Shown one piece after another: positions 1 to 9,156 of a DNA stretch of 64,000 bases (the first letter of the stretch is position 1; every line of letters starts with the position of its first letter). The stretch comes from Methylovulum psychrotolerans (GTDB taxonomy: Bacteria; Pseudomonadota; Gammaproteobacteria; Methylococcales; Methylomonadaceae). The stretch lies in assembly GCF_002923755.1 (NCBI RefSeq), contig NZ_PGFZ01000001.1, positions 590,146 through 654,145 on the forward strand, given 5' to 3'. A model generated the notes under the pieces. It saw nothing but the letters and a program-made list of their open reading frames with translations, was not told where the DNA came from and searched no databases. Position numbers and translations under genes: made by a program.

Positions 1-3
1 TTT

Positions 4-28
4 TCCTGATTAGCAAGATGCTTCAGCC
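4..28. repeat. Left terminal inverted repeat of the IS
   Basis: Begins TCCTGATTAGCAAGATGCTT and is the exact reverse complement of 1028-1052 over 25 bases. The match stops one base beyond on either side. Confidence 0.92.
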
Positions 29-92
29 AAACCCAGTATTACGCGAAAGGACGGCGTCTACTAAAGGCATATCATTTAAGGGGCCGTATATC

Positions 93-1046
93 ATGGCGAT
101 GAACCGCATCCAATTCCAACCTGGGCTGTCACTGCCTGAGTTTCTTAAGCAGTTCGGCAGCGAAGCGCAATGTGAGGCCGAACTTGAGCAAGCCCGCTGG
201 CCTGAGGGTTTTGTCTGCCCCTGTTGTGGCGGAACCGGCCATAGTGTGTTTAAAACCGGCACCCACAAAACCTTCCAGTGCAAAGCCTGCCGCCGCCAAA
301 CGTCACTGACCGCCGGGACGCTCTTCCAAAGCACCCGCCTGCCGCTGACGGTTTGGTTTCTGGCGATCTATTTCATCAGTCAAGCCAAGACAGGGCTGTC
401 CGCATTGGCTTTGAAGCGGCTGATTGGCGTCAGCTATCCCACGGCTTGGCTGATCCAGCACAAGCTGATGGCGGCGATGTCCGAGCGTGACGCGGACTAC
501 ACCCTCAGCGGCAGGGTCGACATTGACGACGCTTATCTTGGTGGCGAACTCAGCGGCGGCAAAGCGGGCCGGGGGTCTGAAAACAAAGTGCCTTTTGTGG
601 CCGCGCTGTCGCCTGACGACGACGGGCATCCTTTATACATCAAGCTGTCCCCCGTTCCGGGCTTCACCAGCGAGGCTATTGCCGACTGGGCGGAAACTAA
701 CTTGGAACCCGGCAGCGCCGTCTTATCTGACGGGCTGGCCTGCTTCGCGGCGGTGACCCGGGCGGGTTGCCAACACGGGGCGATCATTGTCGGCGGGCGA
801 AAACCTAAAGAAATGCTTGAATTCCTATGGCTCAATACCATACTGGGCAACCTTAAGACCAGCCTTGGTGGTGCTTACCATGCGTTTGGGTTCGCAAAAT
901 ATGCCTCGCGTTATCTGGGGGCGTTCGCCTATCGCTTCAACCGCAGGTTCCAGCTCGATAGGCTTCCCATGCGCCTGCTTGTTGCCGCCATCGCCGTTGG
1001 GCCTCGCCCAGAGGTTTGGATCCGCTCGGCTGAAGCATCTTGCTAA
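93..1046 (+). CDS. IS1595 family transposase
   Basis: Transposase of the flanking IS. An upstream in-frame ATG at 18 lies inside the left terminal repeat, so the ATG at 93 is preferred (317 residues). The N-terminal third has a zinc ribbon (CPCC near the start and CKAC about 20 residues later). An ISXO2-like DDE domain follows, with Asp in the DIDDAYLGGE block, Asp in LSDGL, and a C-terminal block ending in YRFNRRF. In relatives I remember, the residue pair before that block carries an acidic residue (AEF or DEF). Here it reads GAF, so the third catalytic position may be altered. The stop codon is inside the right terminal repeat. Family assignment is firm; activity is uncertain. Confidence 0.88.
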   Translation: MAMNRIQFQPGLSLPEFLKQFGSEAQCEAELEQARWPEGFVCPCCGGTGHSVFKTGTHKTFQCKACRRQTSLTAGTLFQSTRLPLTVWFLAIYFISQAKTGLSALALKRLIGVSYPTAWLIQHKLMAAMSERDADYTLSGRVDIDDAYLGGELSGGKAGRGSENKVPFVAALSPDDDGHPLYIKLSPVPGFTSEAIADWAETNLEPGSAVLSDGLACFAAVTRAGCQHGAIIVGGRKPKEMLEFLWLNTILGNLKTSLGGAYHAFGFAKYASRYLGAFAYRFNRRFQLDRLPMRLLVAAIAVGPRPEVWIRSAEASC

Positions 1047-1052
1047 TCAGGA
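1028..1052. repeat. Right terminal inverted repeat of the IS
   Basis: Exact inverted copy of 4-28; it contains the last codons and the TAA stop of the transposase (1044-1046). Confidence 0.92.
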
Positions 1053-1161
1053 GAGATAAAGCGTTTTTCCGGGTCGTCATTACCGCTTTGGTCAAGTTCC
1101 ACAAACCTTAACAAATAAGACGCAACATACCAACCATAAGGCGCGACGTTTTTAGAATAGG

Positions 1162-2007
1162 TCATCCCCGCGCCACTCCCCTATTGCCATCTCGAATCCA
1201 CTCGCTCCAAGACCCGGCATATAGCTTAGACCCCAGTAAACCCGCCACCTCCATCGCCAAAAGATTATGGCAAGCCGTCACGCCAGAGCCGCAGTTATGC
1301 GCAACCGCTTCAGGGGCTAATTTGCCCAGCAAAGCGGCAAACTGCCCGCGCAACACGTCGGCGGGCAAAAACCGTCCGTCTTGCGCCAAATTCCATTGGA
1401 AAGGGCGGTTTAACGCCCCTGGGATATGTCCCGCCACCGGATCTATCGGTTCCTGCTCACCGCGATAACGTTCGGGGGTGCGGGCATCAATCAGGCACAG
1501 CTTGGCCGTCGCCAAACCATTTTCCACAGCCCGCGCATCCAGCCAAGTGCTGGTATCCAGATACGGCCTAAACACGCAAGGCTTCACTTGCGGCAATACT
1601 GTGGTGATCGCCAAGCCTTGTTGCCGCCAATAAGTAATGCCGCCATCCAACACCGCGACGTTACGGTGCCCCATAGCGCGTAACAACCACCATAACCGCC
1701 CGGCAAACGCGCCCGCCGCATCATCGTACACCACCACTTGGCTATAGTTGCTGATACCCCACGCGCCCAAAGCCTTCGCCAACACCCGAAAATCCGGCAA
1801 CGGATGGCGACCCGTCTGGTCGGTGATGGCGGAGGACAAATCCTTATTCAAATCGGCATAACGGGCGGTGGGGATATGGCCGAACTGATAGGCATTACGG
1901 CCTGCATCGCTATCCGCCAAAGAAAACCGGCAATCGACGATAACCCAATCGGGATGGCCTAACTGGGCTTGCAATTGGCTGGCGGAAATTAGGGTGGTAT
2001 AGTTCAT
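1162..2007 (-). CDS. sseA: 3-mercaptopyruvate/thiosulfate sulfurtransferase
   Basis: A 281-residue tandem rhodanese protein. The N-terminal rhodanese fold (about 5-135) is inactive-type. The C-terminal fold (about 150-275) carries the active-site loop CGSGVTA, the form typical of 3-mercaptopyruvate sulfurtransferases (SseA) rather than of thiosulfate-specific enzymes. It transfers sulfane sulfur via a persulfide on that cysteine, probably in the cytoplasm. Its ATG overlaps the stop of the upstream quinone oxidoreductase gene in an ATGA, so the two are translationally coupled. The substrate is inferred from the loop only. Confidence 0.88.
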   Translation of the reverse strand: MNYTTLISASQLQAQLGHPDWVIVDCRFSLADSDAGRNAYQFGHIPTARYADLNKDLSSAITDQTGRHPLPDFRVLAKALGAWGISNYSQVVVYDDAAGAFAGRLWWLLRAMGHRNVAVLDGGITYWRQQGLAITTVLPQVKPCVFRPYLDTSTWLDARAVENGLATAKLCLIDARTPERYRGEQEPIDPVAGHIPGALNRPFQWNLAQDGRFLPADVLRGQFAALLGKLAPEAVAHNCGSGVTACHNLLAMEVAGLLGSKLYAGSWSEWIRDGNRGVARG

Positions 2008-2975
2008 AAAGCGACCTGTAAGATGATTTTGCCGAAATGCTGGTTGCTCTCCATCATGTCATGCGCCAGCGCGGCTTGGTTAAGGGGAAAAGTGGCATGG
2101 ATAATCGGCTTGACCGTACCTGCCGCTAACAAAGGCCAAACGGTTTGATAGAGTTGCCGGGCAATGGCGGCCTTAAAACCATCATCCCGCGCCCTTAAGG
2201 TAGACCCGGTCAAGGTCAGGCGTTTTAACATCACCGCCCACAAATTCAGCTCGGCTTTTGCGCCCTGCTGCACGGCTATTTGCACTAACCTGCCCTCTTC
2301 GGCCAAGCATTTGATATTACGCGCCAGATACGCGCCGCCGACCATATCCAATACCACATCAACGCCCCGCTGCGCCGTTAACGCTAAGACTTGGTCAACA
2401 AAATCCTGCTCATGATAATTAATCGCCGCATCAGCGCCCAAAGCCCGGCACAACTGGCATTTTTGCTCAGACCCCGCCGTCACATAAACGTTAGCCCCTA
2501 AGGCCTTAGCCAACTGTATCGCTGTCGTACCGATACCGCTACCACCGCCATGCACCAACAAGGTTTCGTGGGCGGCTAAACGGGCGCGGTCAAAGACATT
2601 ACTCCAGACGGTAAAAAATGTTTCCGGCAAAGCCGCCGCTTCAACAAACGACAAACCTGACGGCACCGGCAAGCATAAAGCCGCCGTCGCCAGACAATAT
2701 TCGGCATAACCGCCGCCCGTTACCAAAGCGCACACCGCATCACCGACCCGGACATGTTTCACCTCATCACCTACCGCCACCACCGTTCCGGCGATTTCCA
2801 ACCCCGGAATATCCGACGCACCGGGCGGCGGCGGATACAGCCGCTGCCGCTGCATCACATCCGGGCGGTTGACACCGGCGGCGGCAACCCGCACTAAAAC
2901 CTGCTGCCCCGAAGGCACAGGCACAGCGCGTTCGGAGGGCGTTAACAGCGTCTGGTTAATTTCAATAACACGCAT
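2004..2975 (-). CDS. NAD(P)H quinone oxidoreductase, PIG3-type
   Basis: A zinc-free medium-chain dehydrogenase/reductase of the QOR/PIG3 group, 323 residues from the ATG at 2975 (a 16-residue upstream extension in frame looks non-coding). The N-terminal GroES-like catalytic fold contains PSGQQVLVRVAAAGVNRPDV. It is followed by a Rossmann domain with the NADPH-binding stretch GGGSGIGTTAIQLAKALGA near residues 145-165. The family reduces quinones or other electrophilic carbonyls with NAD(P)H. It is coupled to sseA downstream by a four-base overlap, which hints at a shared redox or sulfur-stress role, but that is inference. Confidence 0.88.
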   Translation of the reverse strand: MRVIEINQTLLTPSERAVPVPSGQQVLVRVAAAGVNRPDVMQRQRLYPPPPGASDIPGLEIAGTVVAVGDEVKHVRVGDAVCALVTGGGYAEYCLATAALCLPVPSGLSFVEAAALPETFFTVWSNVFDRARLAAHETLLVHGGGSGIGTTAIQLAKALGANVYVTAGSEQKCQLCRALGADAAINYHEQDFVDQVLALTAQRGVDVVLDMVGGAYLARNIKCLAEEGRLVQIAVQQGAKAELNLWAVMLKRLTLTGSTLRARDDGFKAAIARQLYQTVWPLLAAGTVKPIIHATFPLNQAALAHDMMESNQHFGKIILQVAL

Positions 2976-3100
2976 GGCAATAATACCTTTAAAATAGGCC
3001 GCTATTATAAACCCTTTCTCCACCGCTGAAATAACCGCCCGTTCGCTTGGGCAGGCTATTCGGCGGCAAGCATTCCAACCGTCATAAACTAGGACAACAA

Positions 3101-4141
3101 ATGATTAAGGCAGGTATTGTAGGCGGCACCGGTTATACAGGTGTTGAACTGTTACGGATTTTAGCACGGCATCCAGACGTTGAAGTCAGCGTCGTCACCT
3201 CCCGCGCCGATGCCGGGGTGCGCGTCGATACGGTATACCCTAGCCTACGCAACTTCGTGGCCGTCAGCTTCAGCCAACCGGAAATCGACACCTTAGCCCA
3301 ATGCGACGTGGTCTTTTTCGCCACCCCCAACGGCACCGCCATGCAAATGGCCGAAGCCTTACTGGCACGCGGCATAAAAGTCATCGACCTGTCCGCCGAT
3401 TTTAGATTGCAAAATATCCCCGAATGGGAGCAATGGTACGGCATGACCCACGCCTGCCCCGATTTGGTCAAACACGCCGTCTACGGCCTGCCCGAAGTCA
3501 ACCGCGCCGCCATCCAACAAGCCAAACTGGTCGCCTGCCCAGGTTGCTACCCGACCGCCGTGCAACTGGGCTTTTTACCGCTGATCGAAAACCGCCTGAT
3601 CGACACCCAGCAGCTGATTGCCGACGTAAAATCCGGGGTCAGCGGTGCCGGGCGCAAAGCCGAACTGGCAACCTTAATGAGCGAAACGGGCGAAAGCTTT
3701 AAAGCCTATGGAGTCGGCGGCCATCGGCACTTGCCGGAAATCCGCCAAGGCCTCAGCCATGCTGCTGGCGAAACCGTGCAACTGACCTTTGTCCCGCACC
3801 TGACCCCGATGATACGCGGCATCCATGCCACCTTATACGCGCAAATCAATGCCAGTGCGGATACCCTGCAAGCCATCCAAGCCCTATATGAGCAACGCTA
3901 CCAACACGAGGCCTTTGTCGATGTCCTGCCGCAAGGCGCCCATCCCGACACCCGCAACGTGCGTGGCAGCAATAACTGCCAAATCGCCTTGCACCAGCCC
4001 CAAGGCGGCAACACCTTAGTGGTGCTGTCGGTTATCGACAACCTCGTCAAAGGCGCGTCAGGACAAGCCGTGCAGAATATGAACCTGATGTTCGGGTTGG
4101 CGGAAACAACGGGACTGGATATTGTGGCGTTATATCCGTAA
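3101..4141 (+). CDS. argC: N-acetyl-gamma-glutamyl-phosphate reductase
   Basis: Third step of arginine biosynthesis: NADPH-dependent reduction of N-acetylglutamyl-5-phosphate to the semialdehyde. 346 residues, normal length. The N-terminus [17 protein letters not shown] is the NADP-binding motif. The catalytic cysteine sits in VACPGCYPT (about residue 150), followed by [10 protein letters not shown] and the GGHRHLPEI segment, all hallmarks of ArgC. The ATG at 3101 is preceded by AGGA at a good distance, and the 18-residue upstream extension is not conserved-looking. It stands alone here, transcribed divergently from the quinone oxidoreductase gene. Confidence 0.96.
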   Translation: MIKAGIVGGTGYTGVELLRILARHPDVEVSVVTSRADAGVRVDTVYPSLRNFVAVSFSQPEIDTLAQCDVVFFATPNGTAMQMAEALLARGIKVIDLSADFRLQNIPEWEQWYGMTHACPDLVKHAVYGLPEVNRAAIQQAKLVACPGCYPTAVQLGFLPLIENRLIDTQQLIADVKSGVSGAGRKAELATLMSETGESFKAYGVGGHRHLPEIRQGLSHAAGETVQLTFVPHLTPMIRGIHATLYAQINASADTLQAIQALYEQRYQHEAFVDVLPQGAHPDTRNVRGSNNCQIALHQPQGGNTLVVLSVIDNLVKGASGQAVQNMNLMFGLAETTGLDIVALYP

Positions 4142-4156
4142 GCCCAGTTTATCACC

Positions 4157-4185
4157 GTAGAGACGTTGCACCGCAACGTCTCTAC
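4157..4185. repeat. Palindromic dispersed repeat, copy 1
   Basis: A 29-bp near-perfect palindrome (starts GTAGAGACGTTGCACC) immediately after argC. 28 bases are repeated exactly at 50102-50129. The arms are GTAGAGACGTTGC and GCAACGTCTCTAC with a three-base centre, so a transcript would fold into a stable hairpin. This resembles REP-like intergenic repeats. Confidence 0.85.
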
Positions 4186-4215
4186 GCTCCCGCCCCTATT
4201 GAGACAGGACAATAG

Positions 4216-4590
4216 ATGCTAAACCAATCGCTGGCACTCGCCATCACTGGCTACCAAAAATACCTCTCCCCCTATAAAGGCTTCCGCTGCGCCCACCGTG
4301 TCTGGCACGGCGAGCTATCTTGCTCCGAATATACCAAACAAACGCTATTGCAAGACGGTGTTTGGCGATCTGTGCCGAAAATCAGAGCGCGTTTTCAAGC
4401 CTGCAAAGCTGCCGCTTTAGCACTCTCAGAACAACACAACCGCGAGCGGGACAATAATAGGAAAAAATGGCGGGATAAAACAGGTGATGTTTGCGAATGC
4501 TGCAATCCCTTAGAGCTAATATCGCCCGAAGGTTGTAGCTCCTTCCACATAGACTGTGGTGGGGTTGATGCTTGTGCGTGTACGCCGTAG
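4216..4590 (+). CDS. yidD: YidD-like membrane protein insertion efficiency factor
   Basis: A 124-residue protein whose first 60 residues match the YidD (COG0759) pattern: a short amphipathic helix, then YQKYLSPYKGFRC and SCSEYTKQTL with the signature cysteines and the CSEY motif. The family helps YidC-dependent insertion of inner-membrane proteins. This copy is a divergent subtype. The spacer HRVWHGEL replaces the usual short FYPT, and there is a long hydrophilic tail ending in a cysteine-rich stretch (CECC, then CSSFHIDC, CACTP). The genomic position is not the usual rpmH-rnpA-yidD-yidC locus, so this may be a second, specialised YidD. A GAGACAGGA precedes the ATG. Confidence 0.72.
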   Translation: MLNQSLALAITGYQKYLSPYKGFRCAHRVWHGELSCSEYTKQTLLQDGVWRSVPKIRARFQACKAAALALSEQHNRERDNNRKKWRDKTGDVCECCNPLELISPEGCSSFHIDCGGVDACACTP

Positions 4591-4923
4591 TCACGGGAAC
4601 ATTATTGCGATACAACGCCGTAGTGTCGGTTTGCCGTTCAGAAAAACCTTACTCAGCCGCTACCATAGCCTGCCGTAAAAAAATTATCCAATATTTCACG
4701 GAAAACAGCTTTTTTACGTTATCAATTGTTCTTAATGCGCAATCAATGTCCGACCGGACGATTAATTACATCAAGGGATGGGAATAATGTCACAGCAGTA
4801 GGTAAGTACCTCACTGCAATAATTAAGCGGCTTGCGTAAGCTATGTCCTAACAAAGCGGTTACCCCAAGATTGCAACCGCCTTGCTAAACCACTGGCTAT
4901 TTTACTTAATTAGGACACGACTC
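4591..4923. other. Intergenic stretch, no gene seen
   Basis: About 330 bases between the yidD-like gene and the secreted protein. A 71-codon open frame crosses it but has no recognisable ribosome site and odd composition. An AGGA at 4912-4915 serves the next gene. Confidence 0.5.
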
Positions 4924-5613
4924 ATGAAAACTTTACGCAACGCAGTAACCGCTTTATTGACTGTTGGCACTTTGGCTGGCGCAACCGCCGCTTCCGCCTT
5001 ACCTGCAAACTGGAGCGACCAACTGCCCGCTTGGACATCGACCGCTTCTTCTTGCGCAATTGATGAATCTTCCGCCAGCAAATACGAAGTGACCGGCACA
5101 CAATTCCGCTTCTTGGGAAACAATGTCAGCAATTTTGGCCTTTTTTCTGCCGCTGCTAAACAAAGCTTAAGCTCCATCAGTACCACACCGAGCTATCAGC
5201 CCATCACTGTGCGCTGCAATGTCACTCCCGTTTATGACTATGTTCCGGCTATCCCCCCAGCCGCAGGCGATTTCGTCGGCACACCTGCGTCATGGATCAG
5301 CGCAGATTGGAATTCCTTAATTGTCGGCTATAAGGATACTGATGGCATCAGTGCCAAAGCCCAAGTCAGCGCATCACTGAAAAAAATCAGCCGTACCACC
5401 ATGACTGAATCCACTATCGCCACGTTTAACAGCAATCTGTCGGCTAATGTCGCGGCCAATGAAGATGTCATACAATTCAACCATAAGTTTGATTTCCACG
5501 CCAATGACTACTATGTAGAAATCAACTTAATCCGCCAAGACGCTACCGTGACCACGCCAGTGGCTTACAGTGTCCGTCTGGCAAAAGGTAGTGTCGGTAC
5601 TATCTTACACTAA
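4924..5613 (+). CDS. Secreted protein of unknown function
   Basis: 229 residues with a clear Sec signal peptide: MKTLRNAVTALLTVGTLAGA, probable cleavage after ASA-LP near residue 25. The mature part is rich in Ser, Thr, Ala and Asn, has two cysteines that could form one disulfide, and looks beta-rich. I do not recognise a family. The ATG at 4924 is preceded by AGGA with 8-base spacing, while the longer frame starting 42 bases upstream adds a non-signal extension. It is monocistronic as far as can be seen. Confidence 0.75.
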   Translation: MKTLRNAVTALLTVGTLAGATAASALPANWSDQLPAWTSTASSCAIDESSASKYEVTGTQFRFLGNNVSNFGLFSAAAKQSLSSISTTPSYQPITVRCNVTPVYDYVPAIPPAAGDFVGTPASWISADWNSLIVGYKDTDGISAKAQVSASLKKISRTTMTESTIATFNSNLSANVAANEDVIQFNHKFDFHANDYYVEINLIRQDATVTTPVAYSVRLAKGSVGTILH

Positions 5614-6067
5614 CGGTCTGATGCGGCTGGGTGCAGTACAGCCCACCAGCCGCCTGCAATGAATTTGACGGCGTTAGTGACTACACTAAGGACACCATTA
5701 ACGCCATCTTATCAGCTCTGTTAATGTAAAGCGTGGACTTGCCCTGTCCTCACAAAAGAGTGTGTTTTGTAGGGCATGATAACAAAGCAAAGACACATAG
5801 AATACCCGATTAACTCCCCGATCAACTACACCCGCACCAACTTGTCCGAACACCTAGAGCAAGCTAGTCGCCAAAAAAGCACGCGATGTGCGTTGGCAAG
5901 CCGGACGGGAGCCCACCGTGAAATAAAACTGTTAGCTAATTTTTAGTTTAGCATTTTCGCTTCAGCCACCGTTCAGCCGTTGCATTCTACTCTATAGCCG
6001 ACACAACAAGGACATTAGGTTTTCCCGCATGGGAAAGCGATTGGCAACGACACAAAAGGTAAGCAAA
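5614..6067. other. Intergenic stretch, nothing recognised
   Basis: About 450 bases with no convincing coding frame on either strand. Confidence 0.5.
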
Positions 6068-6247
6068 ATGACTCTGCAAAACGCTGATAATACCCACAAT
6101 AACATCATCGAATCGATGAACCAAGCTTTTGGCGATCATGAATTTTATGGCTTGGAGTATGTTTTGGACGAATGGCTGGAAAACACGCCCGCCCCTGGCT
6201 ACCAAAATAAAATCGAATCGTTTGGTTTTTGGGATTTTCGGGATTGA
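6068..6247 (+). CDS. Small hypothetical acidic protein
   Basis: A possible 59-residue protein beginning MTLQNADNTHN and ending in an aromatic-rich tail (FGFWDFRD). An AAGG lies 9-10 bases before this ATG. A longer start at 6029 is also open. No family recognised. Amino-acid composition is protein-like, but the opposite strand is also open over the same stretch, so coding status is only moderately supported. Confidence 0.45.
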   Translation: MTLQNADNTHNNIIESMNQAFGDHEFYGLEYVLDEWLENTPAPGYQNKIESFGFWDFRD

Positions 6248-6409
6248 CCGCCCCATTGCCTACTCTATATAGGGCGAGTATTAAGCGGGTGTGAACAGTC
6301 CCTTGAAATTAGGATATAATCGGTATCTTTTTTTCAACTATTAAGATCAGCGGCGGCCTGTTACTGGCTTAACGTAACGGCACGGTGGTCAGGATTAAAA
6401 ACACACGCC

Positions 6410-7508
6410 ATGCAAGAAATAAACCCGATCAAAAATAAAATTGCCGACCTGAAAAGCCGTGGAGACGCGCTCAGGGGGTATCTTTGACTTCGATAACAAA
6501 AGCGAACGCTTAGTTGAAGTCTTAAGGGAACTGGAAAACCCCAAAATTTGGGATAAGCCAGAGCTCGCCCAAGCCCTAGGCAAGGAACGCGGCCAATTGG
6601 AGCTGGTGGTCAACACCATCCTCGATTTGGAGCGCGGCTTGGCCGATGCCGAAGAGTTGCTGCTGATGGCAGTTGAAGAAGACGACGAGGATACGGTTGA
6701 GACTGTCGTTGCCGACTTGGACGGCTTCGAGACACGGGTCGCCGATTTGGAATTCCGGCGCATGTTCTCCGGCGAAATGGATGCCTGTAATGCCTTTTTG
6801 GATATTCAATCCGGCTCCGGCGGCACCGAAGCGCAAGATTGGGCTTCGATTATTGAGCGCATGTTCTTACGCTGGGGCGAGCGCAAAGGCTTTAAGACCG
6901 AGTTGATCGAAGAGTCCGATGGCGATGTCGCGGGCATCAAAAGCGCCACCATCCGCTTTGAAGGCGAATATGCGTTTGGTTGGTTGCGTACCGAAACCGG
7001 CGTACACCGTTTGGTCAGAAAATCCCCCTTTGATTCCGGCAACCGCCGCCATACCTCGTTCGCATCCGTGTTCGTGTCACCTGAAATTGACGACGATATT
7101 GACATCGACATCAACCCCGCCGATTTGCGTATCGACGTGTACCGTGCCAGCGGCGCGGGTGGCCAGCACGTCAACCGTACCGAGTCCGCCGTGCGTATTA
7201 CCCACAACCCAACCAATACCGTGGTGCAGTGCCAAAGCGACCGCTCGCAACACAAAAACAAAGACACCGCCATGAAACAGCTTAAAGCAAAGCTGTATGA
7301 ACTGGAAATGCGCAAACGCAGCGCAACCCAACAGGCTTTGGAAGACAGCAAATCCGATATTGGCTGGGGCAGCCAGATCCGCTCTTATGTGTTAGACCAA
7401 TCCCGGATTAAGGACTTGCGCACCGGGGTGGAAACAGGCAACCCGCAGGCAGTATTGGATGGGGATTTGGATATGTTTATTGAGGCGAGTTTGAAGAGCG
7501 GGTTGTAA
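6410..7508 (+). CDS. prfB: Peptide chain release factor 2 (programmed frameshift)
   Basis: Recognises UGA and UAA stop codons. The gene is split: codons 1-25 from the ATG at 6410 run into an in-frame TGA at 6485-6487, and the remaining 340 codons lie in the +1 frame, giving 365 residues, as in the classical autoregulated prfB. The body has the RF2 hallmarks: an N-terminal helical domain, the [10 protein letters not shown]-like block, an SPFDS anticodon-like tripeptide loop region ([13 protein letters not shown]) and the SGAGGQHVN catalytic GGQ motif. It lies upstream of phrB and lysS; prfB-lysS neighbourhood is the usual gammaproteobacterial order, interrupted here by two genes. Confidence 0.96.
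6473..6488 (+). promoter_or_regulatory. RF2 +1 programmed frameshift site
   Basis: AGGGGG TAT CTT TGA C: an internal Shine-Dalgarno-like AGGGGG (6473-6478) three bases before the slippery CTT and the in-frame TGA (codon 26). This is the canonical sensor by which low RF2 promotes +1 slippage and its own synthesis. Confidence 0.96.
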
Positions 7509-7556
7509 GTGTGCCTATAAATTTACTAAGCTAATCCCCGCCTCTATACTTTGCCA

Positions 7557-7682
7557 ATGAACAAAAACGAACGTGAATTGTTACAGTTACGCGGTAAGGT
7601 GTTGGGTTGTCATTGTAAGCCAGCGGCATGTCATGGTGACGTTTTGGCGAATTACTTAAACTCACTTGATGACGGTAAATAA
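7557..7682 (+). pseudogene. DUF4326-like C-terminal fragment
   Basis: A 41-codon frame from ATG at 7557 whose core, LRGKVLGCHCKPAACHGDVL, matches the conserved C-terminal motif of DUF4326 proteins (GKxLGCxCxPxxCHGD). Family members are normally about 100 or more residues. The N-terminal two thirds are missing and only 48 bases separate it from the prfB stop. It is either a remnant or a minimal version that keeps the Cys/His cluster. Confidence 0.6.
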
Positions 7683-7697
7683 TAAAAGCTGAATGAT

Positions 7698-9050
7698 ATG
7701 CCCCACTATAACACCGCCCTGTTCCTGTTCCGCCGGGATTTACGCCTAAGCGACAATACCGCCCTAAACGCCGCCTTACAGTCCGCGCAACAGGTCATCG
7801 CCGGGTTTGTCTTCGACGAACGGCAAATTAACCCGCATCCGTACCAAAGCCAACCGGCCTTACAGTTTATGCGCCAATCCTTGGCCGATTTGGCGGGGCA
7901 GTTGCAAGCGGTTAACGCTAATCTGGCCTTATTCCAAGGCTTGCCCGTACAGGTGATACGCGACTTGCACCAGCAACACACTATCCAAGCGGTGTTCATT
8001 AACCGTGATTACAGCCCGTTCAGCCGCCAGCGTGATGCGGAAATTGCCGACGTTTGCCGACAACTGAACATCGCCCTGCATAGCTTGCCTGACGCGCTGC
8101 TGACCGAGCCGGAACAGGCTTTGAAACACGACGGCAGTGCCTATAAAGTGTTCACGGCATTTTATCATCATGTTCAAAAGCGGCCTGTGCCAGCCCCGCA
8201 AGCTTTAGTAAACGGGCGGTTTTTAAGCGTGGCCTCCACTGCGCCGCCAGACAGCCTCACGGCTGTAGGCAACTGGGGCGGACAAGGCGGGCGTACGGCG
8301 GGGTTAGCCCGTTTGGCACAACTCCAACACTGCACCGATTACGCGCTAGAGCGGGATTTCCCGGCTTTGGCGGCGACTAGCCAACTCTCAGCGCATCTAA
8401 AATTTGGGACATTATCGGTGCGGGAAGCCTTTGCGGCAATTACCCGGCAACTCGGTGCCGAACACCCTTTATTGCGGCAATTGTATTGGCGTGATTTTAT
8501 GACCCATATCGCTTACCATTACCCAACAGTGTTCGGCCATGCCTTCATCGGCAAATTCGACGGGCTGGTTTGGGATAATAACCGCGCCTATTTTCAGGCC
8601 TGGGCAGAGGGGCGGACAGGGTTTCCTATTGTCGATGCCGGCATGCGTGAGCTGAATGCCACGGGCTTTATGCACAACCGGGTACGCATGATCACCGCCT
8701 CGTTTTTGGTGAAGGATTTGCGCATTAGCTGGCGGTGGGGCGAACGTTATTTCGCCCAACATCTGACCGATTACGACCCCTGTGTCAACAACGGCAATTG
8801 GCAATGGGCGGCCTCGACTGGCTGTGATGCCCAGCCGTATTTTCGGATTTTTAACCCGTGGCTACAACAACAAAAATTTGACCCTCAAGGCGACTATCTT
8901 TACCGCTGGCTACCCGAATTGCGTTCCGTACCGATAAAAACCCTACACCAATGGCCGCAGAAACATTACGGCGACTTTTACCCCGCGCCAATCATTGACC
9001 ACAGCACCGAGGTGCAGATTACGAAAGCACGGTTTAAAGCGGCAGGGTAG
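7698..9050 (+). CDS. phrB: Deoxyribodipyrimidine photolyase
   Basis: A 450-residue class I CPD photolyase that repairs UV-induced cyclobutane pyrimidine dimers using blue light. The N-terminal alpha/beta antenna domain starts with LFLFRRDLRLSDNTAL. The C-terminal FAD domain contains HLKFGTLSVREAF, the WRDFMTHIAYHYP helix, GFPIVDAGMRELNATGFMHN-type FAD contacts and the electron-transfer tryptophans in NGNWQWAASTGCD. Length and motifs are complete. Start ATG at 7698 is the first in frame. Confidence 0.95.
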   Translation: MPHYNTALFLFRRDLRLSDNTALNAALQSAQQVIAGFVFDERQINPHPYQSQPALQFMRQSLADLAGQLQAVNANLALFQGLPVQVIRDLHQQHTIQAVFINRDYSPFSRQRDAEIADVCRQLNIALHSLPDALLTEPEQALKHDGSAYKVFTAFYHHVQKRPVPAPQALVNGRFLSVASTAPPDSLTAVGNWGGQGGRTAGLARLAQLQHCTDYALERDFPALAATSQLSAHLKFGTLSVREAFAAITRQLGAEHPLLRQLYWRDFMTHIAYHYPTVFGHAFIGKFDGLVWDNNRAYFQAWAEGRTGFPIVDAGMRELNATGFMHNRVRMITASFLVKDLRISWRWGERYFAQHLTDYDPCVNNGNWQWAASTGCDAQPYFRIFNPWLQQQKFDPQGDYLYRWLPELRSVPIKTLHQWPQKHYGDFYPAPIIDHSTEVQITKARFKAAG

Positions 9051-9156
9051 TAGAACAGCGCTAAGCCTCCTACCCTAAAAGCCTTTGCTATCCTAGGCTT
9101 TTTCCACTATAAATAAGCGACACACTTTTCATTTTACATTCCAAACATTAACAACC

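Larger units (their letters stand above)
4..1052 (+). mobile_element. IS1595-family insertion sequence
   Basis: A complete insertion sequence of about 1.05 kb, bounded by perfect 25-bp terminal inverted repeats (4-28 and 1028-1052) around one transposase gene. Only three bases lie upstream in the window, so the 8-bp target duplication expected for this family cannot be checked. The transposase has the Zn-ribbon plus ISXO2-like layout of IS1595 elements. The stop codon of the gene lies inside the right terminal repeat. Confidence 0.9.

Noticed and set aside
4572-4787. 71-codon frame downstream of the yidD-like gene
   Set aside because: Overlaps the yidD end, no ribosome site, composition unlike the other genes.
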